From JAJDAH01 sp964487605 (lineage in GTDB: Bacteria > Myxococcota_A > Polyangia > Polyangiales > Polyangiaceae), in the NCBI GenBank assembly GCA_964487605.1, contig CAZARU010000002.1, positions 1 to 64,000 of the forward strand: a stretch of DNA of 64,000 nucleotides. The letters are read 5' to 3'. Below, piece after piece: positions 61,924 to 64,000 of this stretch. Every line of letters begins with the position of its first letter. Within the stretch, counting starts at the first letter, position 1. A program made the position numbers and the translations under genes. The notes below the pieces were generated by a model. The model saw nothing but the letters and a program-made list of their open reading frames with translations, was not told where the DNA came from and did not search any database.

Positions 61924-63120
61924 TCATGGCTTTGGATTCGCGATGAAGAACTGCATGACGTCGTTCCCCCAGTGAAAGGAGTTGGCGCCCTTGCAACCGT
62001 AGCCCATGAGCTGCCCGGGCTCCGACGGCGAGTGGTCCATGCTTCCGGGGTAGCAGTGGCCCCCGAGGAAGATGCCAAGAAAGCCGGCATCCGTGGAGTA
62101 GTCGTGGTCGAGGAACTCGTAGACCGCCCCCTGGGTGTTCACCCATCGCGTCCTCGTGAACGTGGCGTCGCCCGCGACGACGGTCGGGCTCCCCATGCCC
62201 CAGCCGGAGATCACGGCATCCCGCTGCGCCAGGCCCCGTTCGTACTTGACCAGCGCGTCGCGCCGGCCCTGCAGGTGCAGTATCGCCATGGGAGCCTGCG
62301 GCATCTGTGCCCCCGCGAACGCGCAGCCGTTGCCTTCGAACGCTCCGCCCACGCCCGCGGCGCCCGGCGCGGCAGATGCGATGAGAGCGGCGTGGTTGCA
62401 GATGAAGCGCCACGTCATGAACCCGCCCTGCGAAAACCCGGTGACGTGAACGCGCTTCTCGTCGATCGCGAAGCTCGCCATCGCGTCCAGCAGGAACTGA
62501 TGCAGCGCCACGTCGTCCACGCCCTCGCGGTACATGCCGCCCATCGCGTTGGGCTGGATCACGACGTACCCGTGAAGTCGGCCGAGCTCGCGCATGCGCG
62601 TGTTGTTGTCCTCCTGGGCGGCGGACATCGAGCCGCCGTGCACGTCCAGCACGACGCCGCACGAGGCGCCGGCGCACTGGGTCGGTACTTCCACGTCGAA
62701 CGAGAGGCCTCCGCACGGGAAGACGTGATGGCCGGTCACCACCGTCGTCACGCAGCCGACGGGCGCCTGCGCGGGTGGGGCGCCGCCCGCACCAGCGGCC
62801 CCGGCGATGCCGCCAGCGCCGGCTGCACCGCCGGTCGCGAGCGTCCCCCCCGCGCCACCCGAACCCGAACTGCCCCCTGTCGCGGCGGTTCCGGCGTGCC
62901 CACCCGCGCCGCCCGGCAACCCGCCCGAGCCGGCCATGGTCCCGGCGGCGCCCGCCGCGGCACCGATGCCCGCCAGCACTGGCCCGTCGTCTGGCGAGGG
63001 CGCGCTGCCACACGCCGTCACCGCCACCACGACGAGGGCCGCGCAGGCCTGCTCGGCCCAGAGCGAGTCAAATAAAATCCAGCATTTCCCGTCGCTTGCG
63101 CATCGAGAACGCGAGGTCAT
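61924..63120 (-). CDS. PHB depolymerase-family esterase lipoprotein, GntR-linked
   Basis: The 398-residue protein has a hydrophobic signal (ALVVVAVTACG) with lipobox Cys37, after an N-terminal ~20-residue leader of unusual composition (KCWILFDSLW). A Gly/Ala-rich linker extends to ~115. The esterase domain has the nucleophile Ser230 in GFSQGG. Asp in GRRDALVKY and His in GHCYPG complete the triad. It is the same layout as the enzyme at 31807-32883. ATG 63120 is the only in-frame start before the signal. The nearest promoter element would put the start site almost on this ATG, so a leaderless message is possible. Confidence 0.85.
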   Translation of the reverse strand: MTSRSRCASDGKCWILFDSLWAEQACAALVVVAVTACGSAPSPDDGPVLAGIGAAAGAAGTMAGSGGLPGGAGGHAGTAATGGSSGSGGAGGTLATGGAAGAGGIAGAAGAGGAPPAQAPVGCVTTVVTGHHVFPCGGLSFDVEVPTQCAGASCGVVLDVHGGSMSAAQEDNNTRMRELGRLHGYVVIQPNAMGGMYREGVDDVALHQFLLDAMASFAIDEKRVHVTGFSQGGFMTWRFICNHAALIASAAPGAAGVGGAFEGNGCAFAGAQMPQAPMAILHLQGRRDALVKYERGLAQRDAVISGWGMGSPTVVAGDATFTRTRWVNTQGAVYEFLDHDYSTDAGFLGIFLGGHCYPGSMDHSPSEPGQLMGYGCKGANSFHWGNDVMQFFIANPKP

Positions 63121-63127
63121 GTATGAG

Positions 63128-63133
63128 ATAGTA
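63128..63133 (-). promoter_or_regulatory. Candidate -10 element of the esterase-gntR operon
   Basis: TACTAT on the minus strand, 4 of 6 to TATAAT, next to the palindrome. No clear -35 sits 17 bases upstream, so the promoter is weak or depends on an activator. A start near 63121 would abut the ATG at 63120. Confidence 0.3.
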
Positions 63134-63149
63134 GCTTAGTCACTAAGCT
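63133..63149. promoter_or_regulatory. Perfect palindrome AGCTTAGTCACTAAGCT, candidate GntR operator
   Basis: An 8-bp arm (AGCTTAGT), one central base and its exact complement. The centre TTAGTCACTAA fits the FadR-subfamily GntR pattern (t.GT-N0-1-AC.a). It sits 12 bases before the esterase ATG in the only AT-rich stretch nearby. The GntR gene downstream in the same operon is the likely binder. Confidence 0.6.
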
Positions 63150-63296
63150 GACATGGAGACTTTCTGGGCTCGCTCGTGCGGCGAGCCGGTTCGCGCGAAC
63201 TTTCCAGTCTGCTTGCCACGCTGGGCCCGCGAGGTTGTGCGGGCGCCGCGCCCGGCCGCCTGCGCCGCGGTGCGAGACGCGAGTAGCGTTGCCGCC

Positions 63297-64000
63297 GTGC
63301 ACGGCTTCCTCGCCGTCGTCGCCCTCGCGGCGAGCCTCGTCGTCCTCGCGGGATGCCGGCGAGAACCGCGTCCCGGTAGCGCCGCCTCCGCAGCGCCGTC
63401 CCAGTCCGCGGCCCGCGGCGCGCTGCGGGCGACGCAGGCCGGTTCGGTCCCGCCCGACGGCCCGGCGCGGAGGGAAGAGCCCGCCGCGAGCTCGCCGCGA
63501 CTTGCCGTCGAGGCGCCGAAGGTGGCTCCGCAGCCCAAAGCGGCAGGGTCACCCCGCAGGGCGACCGCGAAGGATCCGAGCGCAGCCCCGAAGTGGGCGT
63601 CCCTCGCGGAGCTCCGCGCGGTGCGAGGTCGGGAGTCCGCGGACGCCGCTCAGGTGGAGAAGCGCGCCCGCGCGCTCACGCGGGATCACGAGTGGGAGTT
63701 CGCGACGGAGATCCTCATCGAGGGTGAGCGGCGGTTCCCCGATCACTCGCGCTTCGGGGTGCTGATCGAGCGTTCCCTGAGGGACAATCCGCTGTACGCG
63801 CCGCCTCCGCGCCTGATTGAACGCGACGGTGAAGTGGTGGCGATCAAGCCTCTGGGCGGCGGCAGCACCGTGACCCTCCGCTTCATGGGGACGGGCGAGC
63901 TGCCGCTCGGTGCGTTCAAGCCCGCCCAGGCTCGAAAGCAGAGCGACTTTCGCGCCGAGATCGCGGCGTTCCGCCTCTGCCCTCTCGTTCGCTGCTCGTT
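63297..64000 (+). CDS. Lipoprotein, possible kinase-like fold (3' partial)
   Basis: The frame is open from GTG 63297 to the window end (234 codons visible). The signal FLAVVALAASLVVLAGC gives a lipobox. About 90 residues of Ala/Pro/Ser-rich linker follow, with a helical stretch (ALTRDHEWEFATEILIEGERRFPD). The last visible part, AIKPLGGGSTVTLRFM and LGAFKPAQ then DFRAEIAAFRL, resembles the first beta-strands and the Lys/Glu pair of FAM20-like or HipA-like kinases. The rest of the domain is outside the window, so this is a tentative idea. Confidence 0.6.
   Translation, partial: MHGFLAVVALAASLVVLAGCRREPRPGSAASAAPSQSAARGALRATQAGSVPPDGPARREEPAASSPRLAVEAPKVAPQPKAAGSPRRATAKDPSAAPKWASLAELRAVRGRESADAAQVEKRARALTRDHEWEFATEILIEGERRFPDHSRFGVLIERSLRDNPLYAPPPRLIERDGEVVAIKPLGGGSTVTLRFMGTGELPLGAFKPAQARKQSDFRAEIAAFRLCPLVRCS

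Noticed and set aside
1..64000. CRISPR arrays, tRNA or rRNA genes, insertion sequences and attachment sites
   Set aside because: I found no direct-repeat/spacer array, no cloverleaf, and no transposase or integrase. The only strong repeats are within coding genes.

Overview
The window is about 70% G+C and tightly packed, with 51 protein genes (two cut by the window edges) and no RNA gene, insertion sequence, prophage or CRISPR array that I could recognise. No gap between called genes exceeds about 290 bases. The gene content points to a myxobacterium-like member of the Myxococcota, most likely class Polyangia. The reasons are the many lipoproteins with Gly/Ala/Ser-rich linkers, Cys-rich repeat proteins, AgmX/TonB-like C-terminal domains, an FHA-domain protein, GGDEF and HDOD signalling proteins, and an AGPS-type ether-lipid enzyme. 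The genus cannot be named from this sequence.

Layout. 1-7.0 kb: the end of a methyltransferase, a receiver-GGDEF/HDOD signalling pair, a small Cys-rich lipoprotein, an AGPS-like flavoenzyme with an extra C-terminal domain, and a PPP-family phosphatase. 7.3-11.1 kb: an AgmX-like lipoprotein, then the housekeeping block rpmE, DUF1385, prfA and a hypothetical gene. 11.3-16.6 kb: a redox cluster of a Tat-exported DUF362 protein, a polyferredoxin that looks like a NapH-NapG fusion, and a CxxCH/TolB-like lipoprotein. 16.8-20.9 kb: a secreted protein with 27 Cys-rich repeats, an FHA protein and a small acidic lipoprotein ending in a good intrinsic terminator. 21.2-23.8 kb: an ECF sigma factor operon with a membrane TPR protein and an envelope protein.

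23.8-34.2 kb: surface lipoproteins (VWA, esterase, ferritin-like, Cys-rich) interleaved with smpB/PilZ and two rRNA methyltransferases of the RlmM and RlmD types. 34.3-38.6 kb: a zinc-ribbon solenoid protein, a phosphate transport pair (DUF47-Pit) and an NHL-repeat lipoprotein. 38.7-44.0 kb: a double-length UvrA with four ATPase motifs. 44.1-46.9 kb: two more lipoproteins. 46.8-55.2 kb: a probable six-gene minus-strand operon of a Gld-type ABC system (ATPase with an Asp-rich tail, permease, GldG-like, DUF4340), then a sulfatase and a DUF885 peptidase-like lipoprotein, behind a plausible sigma-70 promoter. 55.5-64 kb: a lipoprotein/TetR pair, a cysteine-ladder lipoprotein, an AgmX-like lipoprotein, a VWA lipoprotein with an alpha/beta hydrolase, and an esterase-GntR operon with a perfect palindrome in its promoter. 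The last gene is a lipoprotein cut by the window end.

The strongest signals for follow-up are the esterase/GntR operator, the fused UvrA, the polyferredoxin fusion, the degenerate second FAD half-domain on the AGPS homologue, the two Cys-repeat proteins, and the recurring lipobox plus Gly-rich linker plus variable ectodomain layout. No single locus is clearly a new defence or biosynthetic system.
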